A DNA stretch of 64,000 nucleotides from Trichosporon coremiiforme. Lineage: Eukaryota; Basidiomycota; Tremellomycetes; Trichosporonales; Trichosporonaceae. Shown here in pieces: positions 43,901 to 54,900 of this stretch. The notes under the pieces are model-generated. The model was not told the origin of the DNA. It did no database searches and saw nothing but the letters and a program-made list of their open reading frames with translations. Position numbers and translations under genes: made by a program. Position 1 is the stretch's first letter; each line of letters begins with the position of its first letter. The DNA lies in contig BCJJ01000002.1 of assembly GCA_039545355.1 (NCBI GenBank), forward strand, positions 1,459,518-1,523,517, read 5' to 3'.

Positions 43901-45649
43901 AGGACGTACTAACTGGCTTCTCCGAGACAAAAGCCGACGTTCGGCAGGCGTGTTTCGACTTGGACCGTTTCGAGTGTTTCAACGCAGCATCCCAGGATCC
44001 CAGGATTCCTTGATTCCCCCGCGGTCTAAAGCTTTGAAGCTCTGAAAAGGTCAGGCGCGTCAGCCCATGGTCTTTCTGCCTACAGTTTGCATTCAACCTG
44101 CTTCCGGGTTCCTTTTTGGCAGGACGTTGCTGCTCGGTGTGCCCAGTGTGCGAACCCGAGACGCCAAACAGAGTCTTGACGCTTGACTGTGTTGCCCAGC
44201 CTGGAGCCGCCTGACAGGGCGCAGACCGCTCTCAAGCCCTTCCAAGTCTGTCCACGGCCAGCAAGCCCGCCCACTCCTCGCCAGCAACTAGTGCAGTTGC
44301 ATTCCCCTCTCGGAAAGACTTCCCGACATTACATTATCGCACACTCGACCCTGCACCCTGCCCCCGTCCGGCCTTCGGTACCCTCGTACCCTTGGTCGCT
44401 CTGCGGCCCTGCACCCGTCCCCTTCCCCTCCTCGTCCCTTCAGCACCGTTCCTAGGACAGCCTAAACCATTCAAGGTCATCCAGGTCCACCCCTCACCCT
44501 CGTCTACCCTCATCCACCGCTGCCGGCGTCCATCACCACTACACGTTAGCGGGATAGCACCAAAAGTCTGTGCTTGCTCACCGCGACAGCACAAAGGCAG
44601 CAGAAGAACAGAGCTGTACACCGCAAGCCTAGCCTTAATCGGTTCGCTAGAATTACACACACACACACACACATAGAGACTCGCACCGCGCGCCTGCTGC
44701 CTGCACTGACACCGCCCCTGCCTGTCCTTCGTTCCACCATCCATCAGCCCGTATCGCACCGATACCAGCCCGCAAGCCAGCCCGCGCTGTCCGTACCGGC
44801 TGACCAGGACCAGGATCAGCACGGGCCTTGCAGCCTAGCCTAGGTACTCATCAGGTTGTTGCCTCACCATCGTTCTCGTCACAGTTGCATTCGCTTCATT
44901 CTCCTCATTTCGTCCCCTCCCTCTCCCACTCCTCGCCTCCTCGCCTCTTCGCCTCCCTCACTCCTCAATCTACTCTACGTTCCCTTCCCTTCCCACATTT
45001 CCACATCAACATCTTCTACACTCTTTCTTTCAACATTTGACTTTCGACCTACGTTCCTTACTTCGACTTCCGACCGCTGTGCGCCGTCGCCCCACGTCGC
45101 TTGCTTCGCGCGCTCGCTCGACCATTGCTAGCTATTGTCATCAGCGACACCAAACTTCTCGTCTTATTCTTCTCTGTCGGCCGTCTCTATCGGCACACCC
45201 CGGAACTCGCGCTTCGGATACGCCTCGCCTTCTGCGCACAGATAGCACGCCTCGTCCGACTACTGCGCGGGAGTCCCGTCTCCGACATACACTTTCGCAT
45301 TGAACTTCTTCCAGTCACCATTCTGACTAGCCTCCGATAACACGACTGCTGCCATGTAAGTCACCCTCACTCATTCTTTGCACCCTGCTCGACGCGCCTC
45401 GGCTTGCCGGATGCGCTCGATCTCCTTGCGCCGCGTCCGTGAGCATCCCTGCGCGTCCCTTGAATAAGCATAAGGCAGGGGGCGCGACGCCCAGACAAAG
45501 TGGCGTTCTTGGAAACACAAGGTTCACACATGCCGAGAAGCTGTTATGAAGACATGAGACACCCGCGAGCTGTATGCGTCCCTCTTCCGTTTGCACTCTT
45601 CATCTTTGCTCCGTGGCACTCGAGCTAATCTGCTAGAAGCGTGGTCAAG
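40986..45649. other. 4.7 kb gap with no resolved gene; leader of the downstream membrane protein at its end
   Basis: Two overlapping plus-strand ORFs (42837-43649, 43015-43746) have Pro/Arg/His-rich composition typical of random GC-rich reading and no splice support. A short AC dinucleotide repeat (about 44655-44673) is present. From about 44870 to 45070 the plus strand is strongly C/T-biased, the usual look of a promoter/leader here. A 281-nt 5'-UTR intron (donor GTAAGT at 45356, acceptor GAGCTAATCTGCTAG ending 45636) fits just before the next ATG. The rest may be a long regulatory region or noncoding transcript. Confidence 0.5.
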
Positions 45650-47203
45650 ATGGCGACCCTTGTTCCGACACCGACGATCGCTCTCGACGCGCGCGACCAG
45701 ATCGTCACCGTCCTGAAGACAATCCCCGCCGAGACCCCGACAGGCGCGGCCGCGAATAAGAAGGAGGGCCTCCCCGTGGCCCCCATCGTCGGCGGCCTCG
45801 TTGGCGGTATCGTCGGTGGACTTCTGGTTGCCGGGCTCATCGTGTGGTTCATCACCAAGCGGAAAAAGAGGAAGGAAGCTGCCAGGAAAGCCTACATGAA
45901 GAGGCAAGCGCGGTTACGACAATCAAAGCTCGGATCGAAGACTCCGTCGTCGGGACACTCCGCGACGAGCTCGCTCTCCTCGCAACAGCGCCTGACGATT
46001 ACGCCGACGCCGAGCGAGAAGCTCATCGACTTCAGCCAGCCGGCACCCGCACCGAAGCGCCTAAGAGCACCATCGGCAACCTACTCGAGCCCGAAGATCT
46101 ACGACCGGTTCATGTCTGAGAAGGGTTACGGCTACGAGCCCAAGCCGCTGGACTATGTCAACGCTGGGGGCGAGTACCTCGTTCAGGAGGCGTACGAGCC
46201 TGAAACCCCGGCCGACTCTTCGCCTCGCCAGTTCGCATCCAACAACCCCTTCAACTCGAGCCCACCACGCGCCGCCCGGAGTGCCATGTCTCAGGCATCC
46301 AACCAGTCCTTCTACACCGCTGGTAGTCGCCGCAGCTCATCGGAATCTTCTGGATCGTCTGTCGGAAGAATCTCCTTTACTGGTTCGCTGCAGTCGCCTT
46401 CCGTCCACTCTGCCAGTGTCAAGGCTGCCGTCCAGCGCTCCCCTCCTACCGCATTCTCTGCCACCGTTCCTCCCGGCTCCTCCACGCCCTCTGGTCACCA
46501 GCGTCGCCCATCCAAGATCAAGCGCAAGGAGCCTCCTCAGCCTCTCCCCCCCCTTGACCTGTCCACGCAGCTACCACAGACAGAGATCGTGACGGCCGTC
46601 CCCGCTCCCGCGCCCACTGACTCCGCCAAGGTCGCTGGCCAGGCGAAGCGCAAGTCGCGCGTCGCTGAACGATCAGCTGCAGCTGATAAGGCGGCTGCCA
46701 AGGCTGCCACTCCGCTGCACGTCCGCTCGAAGCCTGCGCGCCCGTCTCCCCTCGCGAAGGCGGAGCAGGAGCTGGACGAGAACCCGTTCAACCGTCCCGG
46801 TCCATCACCGCAGTCGTCGATCTCGTCGCAGTCGATGCTGTCAATTGCCCCAAGCTTCGAGTCAGGAGCGACGTCAGGCTACACTCCGAGCGTCGCCGCC
46901 GCTGCCAACGACGCCGCGTCTGTTGGCGGCACGTACGGAATAGCCCTCGGGTCGCCGACGCACGACAAGCTCGACTTCAGCGCGCAGCAGGAGGCAGCGA
47001 TTCGCCAGGCGCAGGCGGCAATGGAGGGCTACGACTCGGACTCTGCGCGCAACGACCGCACAAACTCGGGCCAGTACCACTACGATCCGTTCGCAGAGTA
47101 CCACAAGCCTGCGCCCGCTGGCGGCGCGCCACACAACGAGACGATTGAGAGTCTCGTCGAGGAGCGTCAGGCCGCTGGCCGCAAGCTGAGCAAGTGGATC
47201 TAG
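45650..47203 (+). CDS. Single-pass membrane protein with long disordered cytoplasmic tail
   Basis: One coding exon, 517 residues from ATG 45650; the in-frame GTG at 45641 is not used as a start in fungi. A 40-residue Thr/Ala-rich N-terminus with no signal peptide precedes a glycine-zipper membrane segment at about 44-69 (IVGGLVGGIVGGLLVAGLIVWFI) and a strongly basic KRKKRKEAARK. The remaining 440 residues are Ser/Pro/Ala-rich with short motifs such as EKLIDFSQPAP, ENPFNRPG, NNPFNSS (NPF-like endocytic signals), SIAPSFESG and a C-terminal helix EERQAAGRKLSKWI. Resembles the Mid2-type or other fungal surface-sensor layout with little ectodomain. No family name can be given. Confidence 0.75.
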   Translation: MATLVPTPTIALDARDQIVTVLKTIPAETPTGAAANKKEGLPVAPIVGGLVGGIVGGLLVAGLIVWFITKRKKRKEAARKAYMKRQARLRQSKLGSKTPSSGHSATSSLSSQQRLTITPTPSEKLIDFSQPAPAPKRLRAPSATYSSPKIYDRFMSEKGYGYEPKPLDYVNAGGEYLVQEAYEPETPADSSPRQFASNNPFNSSPPRAARSAMSQASNQSFYTAGSRRSSSESSGSSVGRISFTGSLQSPSVHSASVKAAVQRSPPTAFSATVPPGSSTPSGHQRRPSKIKRKEPPQPLPPLDLSTQLPQTEIVTAVPAPAPTDSAKVAGQAKRKSRVAERSAAADKAAAKAATPLHVRSKPARPSPLAKAEQELDENPFNRPGPSPQSSISSQSMLSIAPSFESGATSGYTPSVAAAANDAASVGGTYGIALGSPTHDKLDFSAQQEAAIRQAQAAMEGYDSDSARNDRTNSGQYHYDPFAEYHKPAPAGGAPHNETIESLVEERQAAGRKLSKWI

Positions 47204-47723
47204 TCTGCTCCGTCACATCAAGTGTTCGTAACTGTTACTGATCTTTTCCTCATCTCTTTCGGTAGAACATGACTCGTTCGTCCATGCGCAGCGTTTTCGG
47301 CGGCTTTTCACTTTGTATCATTTTCGTGTAACAATGCAACACATCCTTCGAGATGGCGCGAGCAAGCCTGGGTTGCGGAGTGCGTGAGGGTAGAGGACAC
47401 GCCAGCGTTATGTTTGTGACTGTCTTGAGTGTCAGTGAGTGATGTGCCAGGCAATTGCAGGTTGCAGGTTGCAGGCGTCAGCGCGGGCCGGGTCATTGAG
47501 CCATTGAGCCATCCGGGTCATCCAGGGTGACGGACGACGCCAAGCGAGTCAGCGATCCGTAGACGACGGTCGAATTTGCCACTCGACTTGGATTTTTGAA
47601 CCCGCCCGACGATCCGCTTCTGCAGTGACGCAAAGTAAGCGCACTGTCTGCACCTTGCACCACAAGCGGTTGGTCCCCGTTTGCGACATTGGTGTTCCGC
47701 ACTTATCTCGACAAGCAAGCACA
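47204..47723. other. Intergenic region before the J-protein gene
   Basis: 3' end of the membrane-protein gene (T-rich at 47220-47340) and promoter of the J-protein gene. No other feature. Confidence 0.4.
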
Positions 47724-49391
47724 ATGAGCACAATCGTCGACGCCTGCTTGCGCGGCGCGACTGTCGCTGCCGACTGTCCAGAGTGAGTACCACTCCTGCT
47801 CGACACTCGTCTTGAGCCCGCCCCTGCCCGGTAACGACAGCCGGCTGGTCTGCAAACTGTCATGTGTCTTCGCGATCAGCAGCTACAGTGCTCCGGTGAA
47901 GGCTGCCGGATAGTGTCGCCGAGTGAGGGGTAAGCTGACGACCAGATGCAAGGCTGAGATCGAGTACGGCGTCCCGTCGACGTACATCGGCAACCTGCGC
48001 GTGCGCTGTCCGACGTGCCGAGCGATGTTCGCGCACCCCGCGCCCCCGCCCCGTAACGCGTACTCGCGGCCCTCCCAGACTCCCTCGGGCTCCAAGCCGA
48101 ACCGCAGCGGAGGGTCCACCCCGGCTGGAGGCAAGCGGAGGGGCATCGGCAGCGACGCGAACCCGATCGATATGGCGTACTACGATGTCCTTGGCCTGCC
48201 CGCGTCATGTACCACGGAGGAGATCAAGAAGAGCTACAGACGGCTCGCCATCAAGCTGCATCCGGACAAGAACCGCGACGACCCGGACGCTGAAGAGAAG
48301 GTAAAGCTCATGTCCTCAGGGCTCACGCTGACGTCGTTCAGTTCAAGCAGATCGCTGTCGCGTACCAGATCCTGTCCGACCCCGAGACGCGCAAGAAGTA
48401 CAACGAGTTTGGACAGAAGAACGGCGGCGGCGGCGCGGAGGAAGTGGTGGACCCGGAGGAGGTGTTTGGCAAGATGTTTGGCGGGGACGCGTTCGCGGAT
48501 CTGATCGGGGACATCTCGATCGGAAAGGAGATGAAGGACGTGTTCCAGCAGCAGGCCGAGGACGCGCCAGAGGACTACGTCATGGGTCCGAAGGGGCAGC
48601 CTGTGCTGACTCCCGAGGCGCAGGCGCGGCGAAATGCGCGCGAGAAGGCGGCGAACGACGCCAAGGCTGCCGAGCGCACTGCGCGCGTGAACAAGCTCGC
48701 GGAGCACCTGACGCGGAAACTCAGCGTCTTCGCCGAGGCGGCTAAGAGCGCCGAGGACCCGGACGTTGCGCCGAGCTTCCGCGAGATCTGCCGGCTCGAG
48801 GCGGCCGACCTCGCGCACGAGAGCTACGGCGTCGAGCTCCTCCAGGCCATCGGGGGAGTGTACAAGCAGCGTTCGACTCAGTACACTGCGTCGGCGGCGT
48901 TCGCGCCCCTGGGCTGGTTCCACGGCGCGAAAAACACCTTCGCGACCGTCTCGGACACGGTGAGCACGCTGCGCTCGGCGCTCGAGCTCAAGAGCGTCTT
49001 CGAGCGCCTCCAGGCCGCAGAACAGGCCGGCATGCCCCCCGACGAGCTGCGCAAGCTCGAGGAGCAAGCGACAGAGCAGGGCCTGCGTACGCTGTGGAAG
49101 GGCGCAAAACTCGAGGTCGAGAGCGTCGTGCGCGAGGTGTGCGACAAGGTCCTCGCCGACCCGGCGACGACGAGCGAGAAGAGACAGTTCCGCGCCGCCG
49201 CTCTCGGTCTCATGGGCGACGCCTTCCTCAGCGCCAGCAAGCAGGAACCCCCGGCCGCTGACGACTTTGTCCGCATCGAGACGCCGCAGAGCAAGGCACG
49301 CGACAAGGAAAAGGCCAGCCGTCCCGGCGTGCCGCCGCGTCCGGGTGCGCCGCCTCCCCCCGTTCCCGAGAAGCCCGAAGGGTTCATGTAG
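47724..49391 (+). CDS. J-domain protein with N-terminal CPxC zinc ribbon (Caj1/Djp1 type)
   Basis: Exons 47724-47782, 47946-48300 and 48342-49391 encode 487 residues. Direct splicing of exon 1 to 2 across a 163-nt intron makes CPEC (18-21) and CPTC (41-44), a four-Cys ribbon. The J domain follows a Pro/Ser linker: DYYxVLGL-like AYYDVLGLP near 97, HPD at 125-127, FKQIAVAYQILSDPETRKKY after splicing. The region from about 160 on is the DnaJ-X domain of Caj1/Djp1 (FGGDAFADLIGDISIGKEM; SYGVELLQAIGGVYKQRSTQYTAS). Such proteins stimulate Hsp70; Djp1 helps peroxisomal and mitochondrial import. The tail is Pro-rich. A reading through the 47.8-47.9 kb interval has no consistent frame. Confidence 0.88.
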
Positions 49392-49520
49392 ACAACACGT
49401 TCGGTATTTCAGTTTTTAGATGGCCACGCACGCGCAGGCGACGACTTTCAGAGTGTACATATAATTATGCATGATAGACGGACAGGTATGGTTGTGACAA
49501 GACATAGACAGATGCACCTC

Positions 49521-51420
49521 TTATTCTCCATCCTCGATGATCGGGTCGACGAGGTTCAGCGGGAGGTAGAACGCTTCCCACGTGTCGTCGTCGGCGTCCT
49601 CGTCGGCCCACGCGCGCACTTGCGCACTGTGCCGGAGGGCAGACAGCACGTCCTCGTCCTCTGCTCCGCCTGTGCCCTCCCTCGTCGTCGGCGTGTTGGC
49701 GCCCGTGCCCCTCCCCGTCGCGTCTCGGAGTTCTCGCGGCTCAGGGCGGCGCGGGTACTCATCCTTCGCGAGCACGGACACGAACGTGTCCTCCTGCCGG
49801 TCCTGCTTCGCGGCGAGGTCTGATTCGTCCTCAATGTCGAACTCGTCCTCGCGCTCGTCGTAGTCGACATTCTCCTCCAGCTCCTCGAAGCCGGCAGCGA
49901 AGGACGCCCACTTGTCCGGCGCGACCGTCGACCATACATGGATGTCGCCCGAGTTGGCGACGGACGCGATGATTGGCCGCGTCGGGTGCCACTGTGTGTC
50001 AGCTCGAGCCGGACTATAGGCAGCTTGTGATCAAAGAGTCTGATGAACAACTCACATCCGAATCTAACAGCGGCTCCTTCGGCCCTTCGAGCACCTTGAC
50101 GAGCACGCCCGAGTCCTTGTCCCAGATGAAGACGTTGTGGCCCATCTTGTTGCTGCTCCCGCCCATGACGTACTCCGAGTCGTCGTCCTTGGAGAACCCG
50201 ATCGAGTTCCAGTTCGTCCGGTTGATCTGGTCCTGGAACCGGTGGATCGGCGCGAGCGCACCCGTCTCCGGTGACACGAGGAGCACACGCAGACTTCGGT
50301 CCGTCGACGACAGAATCAATGACCTGCATGTCAGCTCAAAGACGTGCAACACCAGCAAGCTGTTTGAAGTCGAAGTAGCTACTCACTGTCCCCTTGGGTC
50401 GAAAGCGATTTGTCGGATCCCGCTCTGGCCGACCTTGATTCGGCTGAGCACACCGCGTGTCACCGGGTCGATGACGAGCACGACGCCCTGACTTGTGCCC
50501 GCGTATATCCGACTGCCGCACGGCGAGAACGTCGCGCAGGTCAGGACGGGGCTCTTCTTCTCCTCCGGTGTGCCATTGGGGGCTTTCTTCTTCTTCTTGC
50601 TGAGTTTCGAGCTGCCATTCGGCTGTGACGACTCCTTCCCAATCTCGGCCATCTCCACGTCCTCTTGTCCATCTGGTCGCTGCTCGCCGTCGCCTTCCTC
50701 GGTCCCCTCAGGCTGCGACTCGGGTTGCCGCGGCTCTGGCTCCTCCTCGACGTCGGTCAGGACGTACTGCTCCCCGCGACGCAGGTCAACGAGCACGACC
50801 TCGTTTGTCGCCAGCGTCGCAAGCACAATTTTCGAGTTGCGCGGATGGAAGTATGCCGTGGCAACGGGAGCATTGAAGCGCAACGTCCGATGCCGCAACC
50901 CGGCGCTCGAGGTGTTTGCGAGAGGAGATGTCGGGCTCAGTAACGGAGGCATAGACGCGAGGTCCCACACGATGCACGTCGCGTCCAGTGATGCGCTGAC
51001 CAGATATCGATTGTTGCGTGACCAGCTGCTTGTCAGCTTATCGAATTCAAGAGCCCAGCATTCCTTCCTCCCGTTCGCGCAGACCTCCCAGCAATCCAAG
51101 CGTGATCAGACGAGGAAGGCAGGGAGGACGGGCAGAATGGTGATGGCAGCACTCACTCTAGTCCACCGACAGCCTTGACATGTCCCTCGAGCACGCGCAC
51201 TATCCCCTGCGTGTCCGTATCCCAAATCTCCACTAGGCCGTCCGCGCCGCCAGCCGCGAGGTAGTGCCCCGCGTACGGCCCGGACGGGTTGAAGCGGACG
51301 CTGACAGCATTGCTGGAAAGTGTTGAATCTGTGCTGTCCGGGTACTTCTGCGCGAAGGGATCTGAGTTGAGTCAGCTCGATAGCCACTCCTCAGCTCAGC
51401 TCACTGAGAAGTTGCTGCAT
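49521..51420 (-). CDS. SWD1: COMPASS subunit Swd1 / RBBP5 (WD40)
   Basis: Structural subunit of the histone H3K4 methyltransferase complex. Exons 51420-51405, 51361-51157, 51025-50387, 50323-50056 and 49991-49521 encode 532 residues. Exon 1 is 16 nt and gives MQQLLNPFAQKYPDS at the junction. WD repeats include LVEIWDTDTQGIVRVLEGH, WSRNNRYLVSASLDATCIVWD and VFIWDKDSGVLVKVLEG. After the propeller comes AAGFEELEENVDYDEREDEFDIEDES, the RBBP5/Swd1 hallmark that contacts Set1/MLL and Ash2/Bre2. An unusually long acidic and lysine-rich loop (PEPRQPESQPEGTEE... KKKKK) is inserted between two blades. Divergent from MED8 with 258 bp between starts. Confidence 0.93.
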
Positions 51421-51678
51421 TGCAGCGATGCTATTTTGGTAGAAGCGATGATGACGAGGAAGACAGACGGCGGGTAAGACGGGTAAGGCGGCGCTGTAAT
51501 CTCGTCAACAATCGGCACGCGACGCGGAGATCGTCGCGTCTCCGCCAGCCATTCTGGGACAATCAATATGACGAGAGGGTCGCTGCCTTGCAACCCTCGC
51601 ACACTCTATCTGCTCTGAACTGCACGCCTCTACACCCCGCCGAAGCCAAACCCGACACAGAAGGGAAGAAGGGACACA
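51421..51678. promoter_or_regulatory. Bidirectional promoter SWD1 / MED8
   Basis: 258 bp between two divergent ATGs, both transcription regulators. The AATAGCATCG/ATTTTGG stretch at about 51426-51440 is the AT-richest part. No binding site is recognised. Confidence 0.5.
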
Positions 51679-52632
51679 ATGCAGCGCCCGCAGAATCACT
51701 ACACGCCGCCGACAGCGCCACACGTGCCGGTCCGCGCGGTGCAGTCGCTGTCTTCCTCACTGCGCCTCCTGATCGAGGAGGTCGACACTTTGCGCAACGA
51801 GATCGCGGCTGGAAACCAGGCGGGAGTAATGCCAAACTGGTAAGCTTACGCCATCATGTCGCCAGCTGACCACAGGGACGCGTTGATGAAGCGATACGGC
51901 GTGCTGCTCGGCCTGATCAAGTCGCTCACGTCGTACATTCAGTCTACGGCGGGTGCTGCTGCCGCCGCATCTGGCGGAACAGTGGGCGTGACCGGCCCGA
52001 ACCCGACGATTCCGCCGCGTCGGGCCCCAACAGACCCAGACGCGAAGAAGAGTACGGTTCCGACACTGTCGCAGTACCTCGTCCACCCGCTTGAACCGAT
52101 GACGGACCCTTCACCTTTGGCGCAGGACACATTCTTCCAGGCGATCAACACGCAGCTCCTTCCCGCTGTCAAGGAGGCCGACGAAGCGTTAGTGCAGAAG
52201 CACACTGGAGAGGACGAGAGCCGGCTCCGGGCGCGCGTGACAGAGCTGCGGGGACAGCTGGAGAAGGACAGCGCGAAGACGACGCACCTCGCCGAGTACA
52301 TCGACAAGGTTGCGAGCGGATTCAACTGGGAGATGCGACCGGATATGGAGGACGAGGACGATGAGGACGACGATCTCTTCGGTGGTGGGAGCGACGATGA
52401 CGGCGACGTCGACATGGAGGAGAAGGAGGAGGAGAAGAAGGACGAGCCCCAGCCCGACCTGGCGGCGACGAACCCCAGACACGGGTGGAGCGTCACGGAC
52501 TACCTCCGCTTGCTGGACACGGGCAAGCCGCCGCCTGTCGCGCCTGCACAGACTGAGGCAGCCCCGGCGCGCGCAGACGGACTGACGCACACGTCGCCGG
52601 CTGTCGTCGCGGGAGCTGTCTCCATCTCATAG
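51679..52632 (+). CDS. MED8: Mediator complex subunit 8
   Basis: Head-module Mediator subunit linking activators to RNA polymerase II. Exons 51679-51839 and 51876-52632 (36-nt intron) encode 305 residues. The N-terminal helices VRAVQSLSSSLRLLIEEVDTLRNEI and MPNWDALMKRYGVLLGLIKSLTSYI, joined across the splice, are the Med8 pattern (helix, W, second helix). LSQYLVHPLEPM and the later coiled coil follow; an acidic stretch (MEDEDDEDDDLFGGGSDDDGDVDMEEKEEEKK) and a short WSVTDYLRLLDTGK helix end the conserved part. Family identity is by helix pattern, as Med8 sequences diverge. Confidence 0.8.
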
Positions 52633-52742
52633 CCTGGTATCCTTCCTTTTCCTAGACTCTCCAAGCTGATGAGACACTGTATGTATCAATAGGTCAGATG
52701 AAAGATGATGCATGATGCATTGGTGGTGGTACACTAGATGCT

Positions 52743-54213
52743 CTACTTCGCCTCGGCGGCCCACCCTCTCCGGCCAGCGACAATGGCAGCCTGCTCAATA
52801 GTCCACACGACAGCCTTGATCCAGTTGAACAGCTCGCGGACCGCCTCGTCCATGCGCTCTGGATCGTCGACGAGCCGTTTTCTTCCTCCTACTCCTCCGC
52901 CTGTCCCATGTCCGTCTCCCACGGCTGCTCCGTCACTTCCGCCTCCTTCCCCTCCTCCGCCTCCTCGCTCTCCGGGCTGCTGCGACTGCTGATTTTGGCC
53001 AAACTGAGCCTGCTGCTGCGCATGAGCTTGTGCAAGGTTGTGTTTCTCAAACGCAACCCGCTCCGCCACGGACATAGCAGCAGCGTATGCGTCGTGCTGG
53101 AGCCGCTCGCGCTCCGCCCGACCGAGCTGTGCGTGCTGCGCATGCCGGAGCCGCTCAGCGTGTCTCTCGAGTCTCTGTCGCTCGAGCGCGTCCGCCTGCG
53201 CCGCGTGCCGCTCGTACTCGTCCGGATCTGAGTCGACCTCACCCTCGTGCGTATGCGTGTATGCATCGTCGTGCTCGTGATGCGCGTGGTCGTGCTCGAG
53301 ATGATGGTGGTGGTGGTGGCAGTCGTCGTACCCCCTATCGTCGTGCACATGCGCGTGGTCATGGTCGTGGACGTGCTCGTGGTCATGGTCGTGATCGTGC
53401 GAGCAGCAGTCGCAGCACTCCTCGTCCTCCGTGTCGTAGTAGTAGTACTCGTCCGAGCCCGAGTGTGCCGACCCGGGGTACTCGTGCGCGTGTCTGTTGG
53501 TCAGCTTTGCGTCCACGTTATCTACATCGTGCGGATTCGTGCGGATCCAGAGGGAAGGGACCGAGAGAAGAGACGTACCCGTTCCGACCACATGTGCACT
53601 CGCCCAGATCCTCGGGGTCCTGGACAGCGACTTGCTTCCCCTTGAGGTTGACGGCGGCAACGCCTTCGCGATATCCCTTCAGCTCCTTCTGCATGCGCAT
53701 GAGCTTGGCCTTCTCGCGGTCGAGTGTGAGCTTGGCCTCGAACAGCGCCGCCAGACTTGCCGGAAGGTCTATCGGCAGACCCTGCCCCGACGCCGGGAGA
53801 TTCGGCAGCATGGAGACATTGGCCTGTGCTCCGTTCCCCGCTCCGAGGGGCGGAGCATGTCCATTCGCCCTGAGGCCCGCGTCTACTACTCCCGCTGCGG
53901 CGCCAGCAATAACGGATAGCTGACTCGGCGTCAGACTTGGCAGCTGTCCGAGCTGGGACAGCGCCGACGTCGACCAGCTCTGGAACGCAGAGGGGAAGTT
54001 CGGGTCGGTCGGGTCCAGGCTCGCGTTCACACCCATGGCACCCAAGCCCATGGCACTCGCTAGTCCTGGGCTCGCGAGTGCTCCGGGGAAGCCGGCGAAC
54101 ATGTCCTCGGCGACATCAGAGGAGACGCCGGATGCAGGCCGGGAGGTAGCGGCAGAGGAAACTTTCGGCTTTGGCGGGGGCCGCTTATTCGTACGTGGCT
54201 TTGAGCGCCCCAT
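52743..54213 (-). CDS. His/Cys-rich protein of unknown function
   Basis: Exons 54213-53579 and 53493-52743 encode 461 residues; the 85-nt intron ends AAGCTGACCAACAG. The N-terminus is basic (MGRSKPRTNKRPPPKPK). A predicted coiled coil (LFEAKLTLDREKAKLMRMQKELKGYREGV) is followed by CTC, then after the splice YYYYDTEDEECCDCCSHDH and about 60 residues made largely of His, Asp and Glu (HDHDHEHVHDHDHAHV, DCHHHHHHLEHDHAHHEHD). A long Glu/Arg/His/Gln helix and a Gly-rich linker come next, and the last 35 residues are helical (MDEAVRELFNWIKAVVWTIEQAAIVAGRRGW). It looks able to bind several metal ions. I do not recognise a family. Confidence 0.75.
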
Positions 54214-54900
54214 TGTGCTGCTTAGCTGGGCAGCTGTCGATACGCAGAGGGGTGGGATAGGTCGCGCGCGAGCTCAGTTGCAAACCGGACCGTCGTTGCT
54301 GATCGGCGGTCGAGTCGGCCGAGTGAAGGACTCGCGAGTGAGGGGGTGGCGATGCAGGCGAGACGGGGCCGAGAGCTGAGGGGAGAGGCGGAGTCGCTTT
54401 GTCGTCTAGTCGTACACTCGTCGACAGGGAGTATGGTTATCGGCTAGGTGTAGAGGTGTGCGAACTGTTCAGCATCAGACAAGGCAGCCTCCTGTAGCTG
54501 TCTTGCGGACACTGACCAGATATCTCCAGGCTGTGTCCGGCGCGCCTGCTGCTGGCTGTACGTACGCTGGCCTAGGTCGTAGTTCAAATCGGCTTATCAC
54601 ACGATTAATCGAGGGCACGCGAGGCTCGCGCAAGCAGTTAGGACCGATTTGTAATGCCTGAAATGGGGCTCGCATACACGTCATACTCGCGCCAAAATCT
54701 GTCTGCCAGGCGGGTCCTAATCTTGTCTTGCACGTCTGGCCCAGGGTAGAGTTGGCCTGGTGGAGGCTGTGTGAGGGGAGTGGAGACAGCGAGTGGAGGT
54801 CCAGCCGCTGCCTCCGGCGGACTCGGTATCTTGCGAAAACGGAAATGTTCAAAATCAACTGGCTTCTGCAGTTGCTCCGCCGCTTCAGCCATCAACAGCC
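54214..54900. promoter_or_regulatory. Divergent promoter region, His/Cys-rich and GAR transformylase genes
   Basis: About 690 bp. No ORF with coding character. No specific site recognised. Confidence 0.4.

Noticed and set aside
47880..47945. Extra exon in the J-protein gene (LQCSGEGCR reading)
   Set aside because: Would require a 16-23 nt intron or a frame that ends in a stop; direct splicing of 47782 to 47946 keeps frame and restores CPEC.
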